Shown in pieces: positions 1 through 8,174 of a stretch of 26,868 bases of DNA (positions are counted from its first letter, which is position 1; every line of letters starts with the position of its first letter). A program made the translations under genes and the position numbers. The stretch comes from SZAS-103 sp038234715 (lineage in GTDB: Bacteria > Pseudomonadota > Gammaproteobacteria > Xanthomonadales > Xanthomonadaceae), in NCBI GenBank assembly GCA_038234715.1, contig JBBQTD010000044.1:1-26868 (forward strand). The letters run 5' to 3'. The notes below the pieces were generated by a model that was not told the DNA's origin, ran no database searches, and saw nothing but the letters and a program-made list of their open reading frames with translations.

Positions 1-70
1 GAAACACCTCGCGGCGCGTCGTCTTCTTCTTGGCGGCGTATTCCGCATCGCCGAAGCTCATCTGGTCCAT
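1..70 (-). CDS. IS5-family transposase, N-terminal fragment (runs off window)
   Basis: Only the first 23 codons are inside the window. They read MDQMSFGDAEYAAKKKTTRR and then EVF. The MSFGDAEY...K.TRRE.F pattern is characteristic of the N-terminus of IS5-group DDE transposases, which catalyse cut-and-paste or copy movement of the element. The catalytic DDE residues would lie further left, outside the window. The start at 68-70 is the first ATG after the terminal repeat. An internal ATG at 59-61 is an alternative start. Confidence 0.75.
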   Translation of the reverse strand, partial: MDQMSFGDAEYAAKKKTTRREVF

Positions 71-135
71 GCAATGCAGCCCTTGTTCGCCCGATCCAAT
101 TTCAACACACTTCGGGCGACTTGTTCAGACCTTCC
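1..135 (-). mobile_element. IS5-family insertion sequence, terminal part (truncated by window edge)
   Basis: The outer end is defined by a terminal inverted-repeat sequence. Read on the minus strand from 135 to 120 it is GGAAGGTCTGAACAAG, which resembles the known ends of IS5-group elements (GGAAGGTGCGAA type). Directly outside it, at 136-139, is CTAG, which fits the YTAR target that IS5-group elements duplicate on insertion. The transposase start lies 65 nt inside this end. The other inverted repeat and the second target copy are outside the window, so completeness of the element cannot be judged. Confidence 0.75.
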
Positions 136-172
136 CTAGAGCGACAGTGCAGCGTTGACCGCGACGTAACTT

Positions 173-272
173 AAGCGGCCTGCGGGGTCGATCGCAAGGA
201 CGCGATCGACGGGTGTCAGGGATGCGGATCGGAGGGAACAGGCAGGCCGGGGCGGAGACGTCCCGGCTTTTT
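173..272 (+). ncRNA. candidate GGA-rich structured RNA (CsrA/RsmA-binding type sRNA or leader)
   Basis: This roughly 100-nt stretch has no convincing reading frame but strong predicted structure. A perfect 9-bp hairpin (187-195 with 202-210) displays the hexaloop AAGGAC closed by C-G, close to the known high-affinity CsrA site (ARGGAU hexaloop closed by C-G). A second segment, CAGGGATG at 217-224, matches the CARGGAUG consensus exactly. Further GGA triplets occur at 226-228, 231-233, 235-237 and in the terminator loop at 254-256. The stretch ends in an intrinsic terminator (246-272). Many GGA motifs, some in hairpin loops, plus a terminator is the architecture of Csr/Rsm-sequestering RNAs. 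The RNA identity is inferred. Alternatives are an attenuator leader for the gene at 446, or a terminator remnant of a gene disrupted by the IS. Confidence 0.35.
246..272 (+). terminator. intrinsic terminator
   Basis: The stem GCCGGG (246-251) pairs with CCCGGC (262-267). It extends inward by a G-U and a C-G pair around the loop GGAGAC, and five Ts follow at 268-272. No coding gene is recognised upstream, so it most likely ends the structured RNA starting near 173. A second GC hairpin (GGGGC 282-286 with GCCCC 290-294) follows directly. Confidence 0.6.
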
Positions 273-410
273 GTTTGTGAGGGGGCGCCGCCCCAAACCT
301 CAAGCGCAGGCAGGCGGTCTCCGGTGCGTCATGCCCCCTATACAGCAATCCCCTGGCCTGACATGGAAGGCGGCTTGGACTGGTTGGGCTGCGAGCCAGC
401 ATCGGGCAGC
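273..410. other. non-coding stretch before the 446 gene
   Basis: Apart from the small GC hairpin at 282-294, nothing recognisable is seen here. Open frames over this stretch on both strands have no ribosome binding site and no familiar protein pattern. Confidence 0.5.
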
Positions 411-416
411 TATCCT
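411..416 (+). promoter_or_regulatory. putative -10 element (TATCCT)
   Basis: TATCCT lies 29 nt before the ATG at 446. The same hexamer occurs at nearly the same distance before the starts at 6545 and 9732. No good -35 is visible at 16-18 nt upstream, so this rests on position and recurrence. Confidence 0.35.
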
Positions 417-445
417 GCCAGGACACTCGCGAAAAGGAGATCGCC

Positions 446-721
446 ATGTCCGCACCGACAAAGACCGAACTTGAACATGTGAACGCCACGCTGACGCAGC
501 TCAAGGAGATGCGGCACTACTCCAAGAACTACGTCGAACAGCTCACCACGCAATGGCTGCTGTTCGACGGTGAATTGAAGTCGCTCAAGCGGGCCGACAC
601 GATCGAGAACCTGATGACCCGCCAGGCCGAGCTGCATGACGCGCTGGAAACGGAGATCGGCGAACTCGAAGCGCTGGCAGTGGAGTTACAGCCGCCATCG
701 GAAGAGGACGCTGCTGCGTAG
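446..721 (+). CDS. small acidic coiled-coil protein, function unknown
   Basis: This 91-residue soluble protein has no recognised family. It starts with ATG behind a strong ribosome binding site (AAGGAGA, 434-440), which supports it as a real gene. Most of the sequence looks helical, with leucine/methionine heptad-like spacing from about residue 8 to 80 (including TLTQLKEM, ELKSLKR, ELHDALETEIGELEALAVEL). This suggests a coiled coil or helical hairpin. The C-terminus is strongly acidic (PPSEEDAAA). There is no signal peptide, membrane segment or cysteine. It stands alone, between the IS/structured-RNA region and a repeat-rich gap before hutU, with its own putative promoter. It could be a small adaptor or a phasin-like protein, but neither is demonstrated. 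Confidence 0.7.
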   Translation: MSAPTKTELEHVNATLTQLKEMRHYSKNYVEQLTTQWLLFDGELKSLKRADTIENLMTRQAELHDALETEIGELEALAVELQPPSEEDAAA

Positions 722-739
722 TGGAGGTCTGAAGTCCTG

Positions 740-771
740 CCCGTCATTCGTGCTTTCGGCGAGATGACGGG
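740..771. repeat. palindromic repeat (CCCGTCAT ... ATGACGGG)
   Basis: CCCGTCAT (740-747) and ATGACGGG (764-771) form a perfect 8-bp stem with a 16-nt spacer, 18 nt after the preceding stop codon. The outline matches the widespread proteobacterial dispersed repeat with arms CGTCATTCCCGC/GCGGGAATGACG, here with a decayed centre. No T-tract follows, so it is not a classical intrinsic terminator, although it may protect the mRNA 3' end. Confidence 0.5.
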
Positions 772-872
772 TCAGCGGTGCATGGATATTCGCCGGCAGG
801 CAATTGGTGGTGGCAGCTTCGTTGGGAAGCAACTGCCTCGGATCCGAAGGGCCGATTGAAGTCTGCGCAGTG

Positions 873-921
873 AATGCCCCTCATCCGAACCCCTCTCCCG
901 GTGGGAGAGGGGGTTCCGGGC
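873..921. repeat. CCCTCTCCC-type dispersed palindromic repeat, copy 1
   Basis: CCCCTCTCCC (890-899) pairs perfectly with GGGAGAGGGG (903-912) around a 3-nt loop, and AA/TT pairs extend it past a single bulged G. The preceding CCCCTCATCCG is the usual lead-in of this repeat family in Xanthomonadales-type genomes. Related copies lie at 2663-2715 and 17132-17199 in this window. It sits in the leader region of hutU, 71 nt before the start codon. Confidence 0.65.
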
Positions 922-953
922 ATGGCGCCGGGAGGCTGGCGGCAGTGGTGCGA

Positions 954-959
954 TAATCT
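954..959 (+). promoter_or_regulatory. putative -10 element of hutU (TAATCT)
   Basis: TAATCT lies 32 nt before the hutU ATG, at the same spacing as other TANNNT hexamers in this window. No convincing -35 is seen. The palindromic repeat ends 33 nt upstream of it. Confidence 0.3.
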
Positions 960-991
960 GCGGCTTCGCCACGCACGGCACCGGAGCCAGC

Positions 992-2662
<1,671 letters not shown>

Positions 2663-2715
2663 CCCTTTTCCCTTCTCCCCTTGCGGGAGAAGGTGCCCGC
2701 AGGGCGGAAGAGGGG
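2663..2715. repeat. CCCTTCTCCC-type dispersed palindromic repeat, copy 2
   Basis: CCTTCTCCC (2671-2679) pairs perfectly with GGGAGAAGG (2685-2693). A second small hairpin follows (GCCC-GCA-GGGC, 2695-2705), and then GGAAGAGGG, the reverse of the CCCTCATCC-like lead-in. It begins immediately after the hutU stop codon. It lacks a T-tract, so it is a repeat-type 3' hairpin and not an ordinary terminator. Confidence 0.65.
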
Positions 2716-2779
2716 GCTCTGATGTTCGTTAGCCCTCCCCACGAAACACAGTCAAGGTTTTCGCTTCGAAGGGAAGGTA

Positions 2780-4339
2780 ATGCCATCACCGCTGCACGAT
2801 GAAAAAGACACCCTCGCCGACGAAGTCCGCGATGCGACCGCGTTGCTCGAAGGCATCGCCGCGGACCATTCGCTGCTCGACCGACTGCCGCCGGAGGATC
2901 GCCAGAGGTTCCATGCGGCGGTAGGGCACTTCTATCACCCCGATCCGGTGCAGAGGCGCCGCAAGCGCAAGGCGCAATCGCGCGAGCGCAATGCCGCGCA
3001 GGTCGCGAAAGAGGAAGCGGTGCTCCACACGACGGGCATCCGGGAACTGCGTCGGCGTCCGGTATTCACCACGCCGAACGTGTTTGCGCCGGAAGGCTTC
3101 CTGCCGGACGACGCGGAGGAGGAAAACCAACCCGGACGCAGGGAAGCGATCGAGCCGCAACATTGCTACGTGTGCAAGCAGAAGTACCTGCAGATCCATC
3201 ATTTCTACGACCAGCTGTGCCCGACCTGTGCGGACTTCAACTTCGGCAAGCGCACCGAGACCGCGGACCTGCATGGGCGCGTTGCGCTGTTGACCGGCGG
3301 ACGCGTGAAGATCGGATTCCAGGCTGGCCTGAAGTTGCTGCGTGCGGGCGCGAGCCTGATCGTGACGACGCGTTTCCCGCGCGATTCGGCAGCGCGTTAC
3401 GCGGAGGAGACGGACTTCGCGGAATGGTCCGACCGCCTGGAGATCTTCGGCCTGGACCTGCGCCACACGCCGAGCGTTGAAGCGTTCTGCCATGAACTTG
3501 TGACCACGCGCGAGCGGCTCGACTTCATCATCAACAACGCATGCCAGACGGTGCGCCGCCCTCCAGAGTTTTACGCGCACATGATGGAAGGCGAGACCGC
3601 TGCCGCGCACGACGTGCCGGCCCACCTGCGCAAATTGCTGGGTCGCTACGAAGGATTGCGACGCTATGACATGCTGCCCGAAGCGGGCGCATCGTCGATG
3701 TCGACGCACCTCGCGACCGACAATGCACCGGGCATCACCCGCGCTGCCGCGTTGTCGCAGGTGCCGTTGCTCGCGGAAGAATTCGCCGGCCAGCAACACC
3801 TGTTCCCGCAGGGTCGCCTCGACCAGGACCTGCAGCAGATCGACTTGCGCGAGCGCAATTCATGGCGCCTGCTGATGGCCGAGGTGCCATCGGTGGAACT
3901 GCTCGAGGTGCAGCTTGTCAATGCGATCGCGCCGTTCATCATCAACGCGAGGCTCAAGCCGCTGATGCTGCGCACAAGCGAACGCGACAAACACATCGTC
4001 AACGTGTCCGCGGTCGAAGGCCAGTTCTACCGCAAGTTCAAGACCACCCGCCACCCGCACACGAACATGGCCAAGGCCGCACTGAACATGATGACGCGCA
4101 CCTCGGCGACGGATTACCACGGCGATGGCATCCACATGAACGCCGTCGACACCGGCTGGGTCACCGATGAGGATCCCGCAGCGCTCGCCGCGCGCAAGGT
4201 TGTCGAGGAGCGCTTCCATCCGCCGCTGGACATCATCGACGGCGCCGCGCGCATCGTCGATCCGATCATCGCTGGCTTCAACACCGGCGAACACGTGTGG
4301 GGCAAGTTCCTGAAGGATTACAAGCCGACGGATTGGTAG
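2780..4339 (+). CDS. atypical short-chain dehydrogenase/reductase with N-terminal zinc-binding segment
   Basis: This 519-residue cytosolic protein is roughly twice the size of a classical SDR. Residues 1-125 are charged and mostly helical. Residues 129-150 hold CYVC (129-132) and CPTC (147-150), a Cys4 zinc-ribbon-like pair. A Rossmann fold begins near 165, with the cofactor-binding TGGRVKIG (172-179) and NNA (252-254). About 150 residues separate NNA from the conserved serine (S410), against about 50 in classical SDRs, so there is an insertion of about 100 residues. The usual YxxxK appears as TNMAK (T428, K432), lacking the tyrosine. Another YxxxK-spaced pair, Y417/K421, occurs just before. 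The substrate is unknown. The start ATG follows GAAGG (2772-2776). It is probably co-transcribed with the SWIM gene 8 nt downstream. Confidence 0.85.
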   Translation: MPSPLHDEKDTLADEVRDATALLEGIAADHSLLDRLPPEDRQRFHAAVGHFYHPDPVQRRRKRKAQSRERNAAQVAKEEAVLHTTGIRELRRRPVFTTPNVFAPEGFLPDDAEEENQPGRREAIEPQHCYVCKQKYLQIHHFYDQLCPTCADFNFGKRTETADLHGRVALLTGGRVKIGFQAGLKLLRAGASLIVTTRFPRDSAARYAEETDFAEWSDRLEIFGLDLRHTPSVEAFCHELVTTRERLDFIINNACQTVRRPPEFYAHMMEGETAAAHDVPAHLRKLLGRYEGLRRYDMLPEAGASSMSTHLATDNAPGITRAAALSQVPLLAEEFAGQQHLFPQGRLDQDLQQIDLRERNSWRLLMAEVPSVELLEVQLVNAIAPFIINARLKPLMLRTSERDKHIVNVSAVEGQFYRKFKTTRHPHTNMAKAALNMMTRTSATDYHGDGIHMNAVDTGWVTDEDPAALAARKVVEERFHPPLDIIDGAARIVDPIIAGFNTGEHVWGKFLKDYKPTDW

Positions 4340-4347
4340 GAGGGTGC

Positions 4348-5994
4348 ATGTCGGAAGACGTTTCCATCGTTGGTGTGTTTGACGAGGCCATGCTCCGGCA
4401 TGTCGCCGGGCCGTCGGCGTTGCAGCGTGGCCGCAAGTATCACGCTGAAGGGCGCGTGACGTTTTCGGAACAGACCTCCACGTCGTTGGCGGGCGAGGTG
4501 CGCGGGTCGCAGAAGTACAAGTTCTGGTTGAAGCCGAAAGGCGACGTCCTGGTCTGGTGTTGCGAATGCGTGGCAGCTTCCGATGGCGCCTTCTGCAAGC
4601 ATCTGGTGGCCGCAGTCCTGACTGCGCAAGATGGCGCGGTCGAGGCCGTCAGCCCAGCTGCGCCAAGCAAGCCGAGCGCCAAGAACGCATTGCTGGACTA
4701 CCTGCGAGTACAGCCTGCCGAACGACTCGCAGGCTGGCTCAGTGCATTGGCCGAACGCGACCGCGATGTCGAGAAACGACTGATGCTGTATCGCGCGGCG
4801 GAACAGCCTGGGACATTGAAGCCTGCGCTGGCAAAGCTGCTGAACGCTGGTGGTTTTCTCGACTACCGCCGCAGCATCGCCTACGCGAACAAGCTTGATG
4901 CCGGGATTGAACTGCTCGAAGGCGTGTTGCTGCGCGATCCGGTCGAATGCCGTGCACTTTGCGAATATGCCCTCGGCAGACTGTTCCCAGTGTATGGCCG
5001 CAGCGACGACTCGTCAGGGGCGATCGGCGAGTGCATGCATGCAATCGCTGATCTGCATGCGCGTGCCTGCGCGGCAAAACCGCCAGGCCAAGTCCTGGCA
5101 AAGCCATTGCATGCGCTGCAATGCAAGGATGATTGGGGTCTGCTCGCGTTGCCCCGCTACTGGGATTGCCTGGGTGCAAGAGGACAATCCGACTACGCCA
5201 GGGCGGTCATGGCGGAGTACGAAAAGGTTCCGCAGATGGCCGGTGACCATGACCGCTTCAGTGAGGCGCATGGCGTGTTCAGTCGCACCGAAGCCCTCGC
5301 GCGCTGCTCAGCGGATTTCGAACTGTTGCAGCGCGTGTTGCGCCGTGATCTCTCGCAGCCGTACCACCATCTGCGAGTGCTGGAAAGCCTGCGCGAATTC
5401 GGTCGCGAACGTGAAGCGCTGGCGTGGGGGGAGGCTGCGGTGAAACGGTTCCCGACAGATACGCGCCTGCGTGCGGCATTGTCGGGTTGCCTGGCAGCAG
5501 CGGGCATGCTCGAAGAAGCCATCGATCAAACATGGCAGGCCTTCCGCCTGCATCCCGACAGCCAAGGCTGGGACGCGCTCAAGCGTGCGGCCGGCAACGC
5601 GTGGCCACTGTGGCGTGAGCGCGCACTGGAAGAAGTGACGGTGCGCGAGAAAGGGCAGGTCAATCAACGGGTACGACTGTTGCTGCACGATGGCGATCTC
5701 GCCGCTGCAGTGGAGTTGGCGCGAGAACCCTCGGTCTGGTCGGATACCCTGCGCGATCTGGCACAGCGTTTGCGGCGTTCCGACCCGACGACGGCCGGCG
5801 CCTTCTACCTGCGGCTTGCGCACAAGCAGGTCGACGCGCTGAACCCGAGAGAGTATCCAGTACTCGTCGACACGATCGACAACGCCGCGAAGTTGCTGCC
5901 ATCGGCCGAGTGGCAACCTTTCGTGACCGAAGTTCGCAAGCGGCATGCCCGCAAGACGAAACTGATGCTTCTTCTGGATGCGGCGGGGCTGTAA
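4348..5994 (+). CDS. SWIM zinc-finger domain protein with helical-repeat C-terminus
   Basis: This protein has 548 residues. Near the N-terminus is a SWIM zinc finger, C72-x-C74-x8-C83-x-H85, preceded by the typical lead-in region (LQRGRKYHAEGRV ... SQKYKFWL). SWIM domains bind DNA or protein partners in other families. The rest, from about residue 110 to 548, is rich in Leu/Ala helices and looks like a TPR- or HEAT-like solenoid (for example the LPHALQ.., ALAWGEAAVKRFP.., AAAGMLEEAIDQTWQAFRL segments). Similar SWIM-solenoid proteins are annotated as uncharacterised. The ATG at 4348 is preferred over an upstream in-frame start because TAGGAGGG (4337-4344) is an excellent ribosome binding site. 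That site overlaps the TAG stop of the SDR gene, indicating translational coupling. There is no signal peptide. Partner and function are unknown. Confidence 0.85.
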   Translation: MSEDVSIVGVFDEAMLRHVAGPSALQRGRKYHAEGRVTFSEQTSTSLAGEVRGSQKYKFWLKPKGDVLVWCCECVAASDGAFCKHLVAAVLTAQDGAVEAVSPAAPSKPSAKNALLDYLRVQPAERLAGWLSALAERDRDVEKRLMLYRAAEQPGTLKPALAKLLNAGGFLDYRRSIAYANKLDAGIELLEGVLLRDPVECRALCEYALGRLFPVYGRSDDSSGAIGECMHAIADLHARACAAKPPGQVLAKPLHALQCKDDWGLLALPRYWDCLGARGQSDYARAVMAEYEKVPQMAGDHDRFSEAHGVFSRTEALARCSADFELLQRVLRRDLSQPYHHLRVLESLREFGREREALAWGEAAVKRFPTDTRLRAALSGCLAAAGMLEEAIDQTWQAFRLHPDSQGWDALKRAAGNAWPLWRERALEEVTVREKGQVNQRVRLLLHDGDLAAAVELAREPSVWSDTLRDLAQRLRRSDPTTAGAFYLRLAHKQVDALNPREYPVLVDTIDNAAKLLPSAEWQPFVTEVRKRHARKTKLMLLLDAAGL

Positions 5995-6117
5995 AAGCGG
6001 GTGGATGATGCGATTGAACGGAACGCGCCTCTCAAGGCGAACGTGGTATCGAGGAAGATAATGCGTCAACCGCAAGGCATCTGCTTTTCCAAAGCCCACT
6101 GCCGACTCTGGGCATGC

Positions 6118-6132
6118 GCAATGCGGCATTGC
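6118..6132. promoter_or_regulatory. perfect inverted repeat, operator-like
   Basis: GCAATGC (6118-6124) and GCATTGC (6126-6132) form a perfect 7-1-7 palindrome, 43 nt before the GTG of the small membrane protein gene. It lies in the otherwise empty 5995-6175 gap. It could be a repressor site or a short hairpin. No known regulator consensus is recognised. Confidence 0.25.
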
Positions 6133-6175
6133 AGGCAAGCCGACCCATGAGCCAACCCAACTGGCATTTCTTCGA

Positions 6176-6382
6176 GTGAGCACGACGACCTACTACTTGA
6201 TGGCGTTGTTCCTTGCCGCCGTCCTGGCCTGGCAACTTGTGTCTGGCAAGGCCATGGGGACATGGTGGCGTGCGGACGCCACCCGCCAGGACGACCCGGG
6301 GTTCTATTGGATGTTCATTGGCCTGCAGTGCCTCATTCTGGTTGCATTCGTGCTCAAGGGTATTGCGTGGCATCTTCCCTAG
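6176..6382 (+). CDS. small two-span membrane protein
   Basis: This 68-residue protein starts with GTG. Two hydrophobic segments (about residues 5-22 and 43-62) flank a short polar loop carrying GKAMGTWWRADATRQDDPGFYW. The pattern resembles small uncharacterised inner-membrane proteins with a conserved W-R...P.fYW segment, but I do not recognise a named family. No strong ribosome binding site is visible, which weakens the start call. Two membrane helices and a compact charged loop argue for a real protein. It stands between the SWIM gene and an uncharacterised gene, with no clear operon partner. Confidence 0.6.
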   Translation: MSTTTYYLMALFLAAVLAWQLVSGKAMGTWWRADATRQDDPGFYWMFIGLQCLILVAFVLKGIAWHLP

Positions 6383-6507
6383 GGACCATCGAATGGACGA
6401 AGGCAACAGCAGCAGGACGTCGGCATCGCCTAGCGATCGTGGCCAGACGACGAAGGCCCCCTGACCGACCATTTGCGCGGCCCCCTTCCCCTGTCCGACA
6501 ACGCAGG

Positions 6508-6513
6508 TATCCT
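6508..6513 (+). promoter_or_regulatory. putative -10 element (TATCCT)
   Basis: TATCCT lies 31 nt before the ATG at 6545, one of three identical hexamers at almost the same distance from a start in this window. No clear -35 is seen. Confidence 0.35.
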
Positions 6514-6544
6514 TGACCGGCAAACCCATCGCGAGGACCAGCGC

Positions 6545-7279
6545 ATGTTCGAAGGACCCAGGCAGCGGATCAATCGGGCCAACCAGCACATCCGGGGCCT
6601 CGCGGCGACGCTTGAAGCGTATTGCAAGACCGACTTCTGCCGGATTGGCGTCGAGGCCGATGCGAAGGAGGGCGTATCGATCGTCAGGCTCGAGCGCACC
6701 CGCGAACTGCCCGGCGAGATTCCGCTGATGCTGGGCGACGCCGTGCACAACCTGCGCTCGGCGCTGGACTTCCTCGCCAGCGACATCATCCGCAGCGGCG
6801 GCAAGCAACCCACGCGCTACACGCGGTTCCTGTTCGATTCCTCGCGGGAGAAGCTCGTGGTCGCGCTCGCGGCCGGGCCGATGAAGGCCGCGCGGCTCGA
6901 CCTGCTGGACCTCATCGTCGACACCATCAAGCCCTACAAGGATGGGGACGAGTCGTTGTACGGTCTCAACGAGCTTGACCTGGACGAGCGGCACCGCCTG
7001 ATCATGCCGGTGTTCGCGGTCATCACGCTGCACAACGTGTCGATCCGCGACGAGAACCGCAGCATCGTGAAGATCGGCAAGGTCGATCTGGGTGCACACG
7101 GGGAGTTCTCGGTGCCGAAGGCTTCCGGGCCGGTGCAGCTTGCGAACTACACCAGCGCGACGTTCCACGCCTTGTTCGAAAAAGGGCATGCATTCGAAGG
7201 CCAGCCCATCGTGCCGACGCTGCATCGCCTGTCGCAGGTCGTCAGCGGCGTGGTGGACACGATCGAGAAGGCTGGGTAG
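6545..7279 (+). CDS. conserved hypothetical protein with HNLRSALD motif
   Basis: This 244-residue soluble, largely helical protein starts with the ATG at 6545, because GAGGA lies at a suitable distance upstream (about 6533-6537). The open frame extends further upstream without a better start. The segment LGDAVHNLRSALDFLASD (about residues 62-79) is a signature I recognise from many uncharacterised bacterial proteins that carry (I/L)GDxxHNLRSALDHL. Its role is not known to me. A later segment, LDERHRLIMPVFAV, is also well conserved in such proteins. The helical character with H/R-containing motifs could suggest a HEPN-like fold, but that is speculative. It stands alone, with a putative TATCCT promoter. 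Confidence 0.8.
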   Translation: MFEGPRQRINRANQHIRGLAATLEAYCKTDFCRIGVEADAKEGVSIVRLERTRELPGEIPLMLGDAVHNLRSALDFLASDIIRSGGKQPTRYTRFLFDSSREKLVVALAAGPMKAARLDLLDLIVDTIKPYKDGDESLYGLNELDLDERHRLIMPVFAVITLHNVSIRDENRSIVKIGKVDLGAHGEFSVPKASGPVQLANYTSATFHALFEKGHAFEGQPIVPTLHRLSQVVSGVVDTIEKAG

Positions 7280-7352
7280 TTTCGGAACGCGGCATGTCGA
7301 ACACAGCACCGGCTGTTCCCGTTCGGTTTCGGCATCGGCTACTCTTTGAACC

Positions 7353-8120
7353 ATGACGATCGTCGCACGACACCTGGGTCTGCTCGGAATGCTGCTGGTC
7401 GGCGGCGCCTGCATCGCGCAGGAGCGCGAGAGTCCGAGGCAGGGTAATGCGGAGCGGGGGCGCATCCTGCTTTCGATCCTCGGACCGAAACCGCATACGG
7501 CATCCGGCATCTCGCCGCTGCAGCAGCAGGAACTCAACCGCAGGGTGCGTTGCGCGGCGACACGGCAGGAAATCCAGGACGAGCTCGATTTCGAGGCGGC
7601 CGGTTCGCCGGGTTTCTACACCATGACGCAGCTGCGCGCGATGGAAGTGGCAACCTGCACGCCGGTGGAGGAGGAGATCGCATTGCCGCCACTGCCGCAA
7701 CCGGTCGCGCAGCAACAGCCGGCATCGCGACCACCGGCGCAGTTTCGACCGCCTGCGCAACGCGTCGCACCGGTGCCGCAGCCGGTCCCGGCTGCGGTCG
7801 CCCGGCAATCCACACCGGTGCCCCCGCTGCCGCCACCAGTCGTCCTGGCACAACAGCCCCCGAAGCCACCTCCATCGAACATCCCGGCCTACACGCCAGC
7901 GCCGGACTACCCGGAGGCCGAAAAGGCCGCGGGCCACGAGGGTACCGTCGTGGTGCAACTGGTCATCAACCCGGACGGATCGGTGAAGGCCGCTACCGTC
8001 GCGCAATCGAGCACGTTCGCGGCGCTCGATGCCGCAGCGCTGAACGCCGCACGATCATGGTGGATCCCGGCGGCGGCAGGCAGGACCATCAACGTGCCGC
8101 TGAAGTTCTCGACGCATTGA
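7353..8120 (+). CDS. periplasmic TonB C-terminal-domain protein
   Basis: This 255-residue protein has an N-terminal signal peptide (MTIVARHLGLLGMLLVGGACIAQ), probably cleaved near residue 22. A short globular part (about 25-108) holds two cysteines. A long Pro/Gln/Val-rich spacer (about 108-172) resembles the periplasm-spanning segment of TonB. The C-terminal TonB-like domain (about 178-255) contains YPEAEKAAGHEGTVVVQLVI, INPDGSV and the closing VPLKFS strand. True TonB proteins carry an uncleaved membrane anchor that binds ExbB/ExbD. Here the hydrophobic segment looks like a cleavable signal, and no exbB, exbD or receptor gene is adjacent. It is more likely a TonB-domain protein with another envelope role. 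A TACTCT hexamer lies only 7 nt before the ATG, so the mRNA may be leaderless. Confidence 0.8.
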   Translation: MTIVARHLGLLGMLLVGGACIAQERESPRQGNAERGRILLSILGPKPHTASGISPLQQQELNRRVRCAATRQEIQDELDFEAAGSPGFYTMTQLRAMEVATCTPVEEEIALPPLPQPVAQQQPASRPPAQFRPPAQRVAPVPQPVPAAVARQSTPVPPLPPPVVLAQQPPKPPPSNIPAYTPAPDYPEAEKAAGHEGTVVVQLVINPDGSVKAATVAQSSTFAALDAAALNAARSWWIPAAAGRTINVPLKFSTH

Positions 8121-8174
8121 TGCGATCCTGATTTGTTCAGCAGGCGATTCCGGCAATCCGTGATCCGGGATGGG

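Noticed and set aside
6393..6464. Possible 23-residue peptide (MDEGNSSRTSASPSDRGQ...) after the small membrane protein gene
   Set aside because: It is short, low-complexity and has only a weak GGGA upstream, so there is not enough to call a gene.
6032..7537. Minus-strand open frame (501 codons) over the 244-aa gene
   Set aside because: The plus-strand gene has a ribosome binding site and a conserved motif; the minus frame spans several intergenic regions and has no protein signature.
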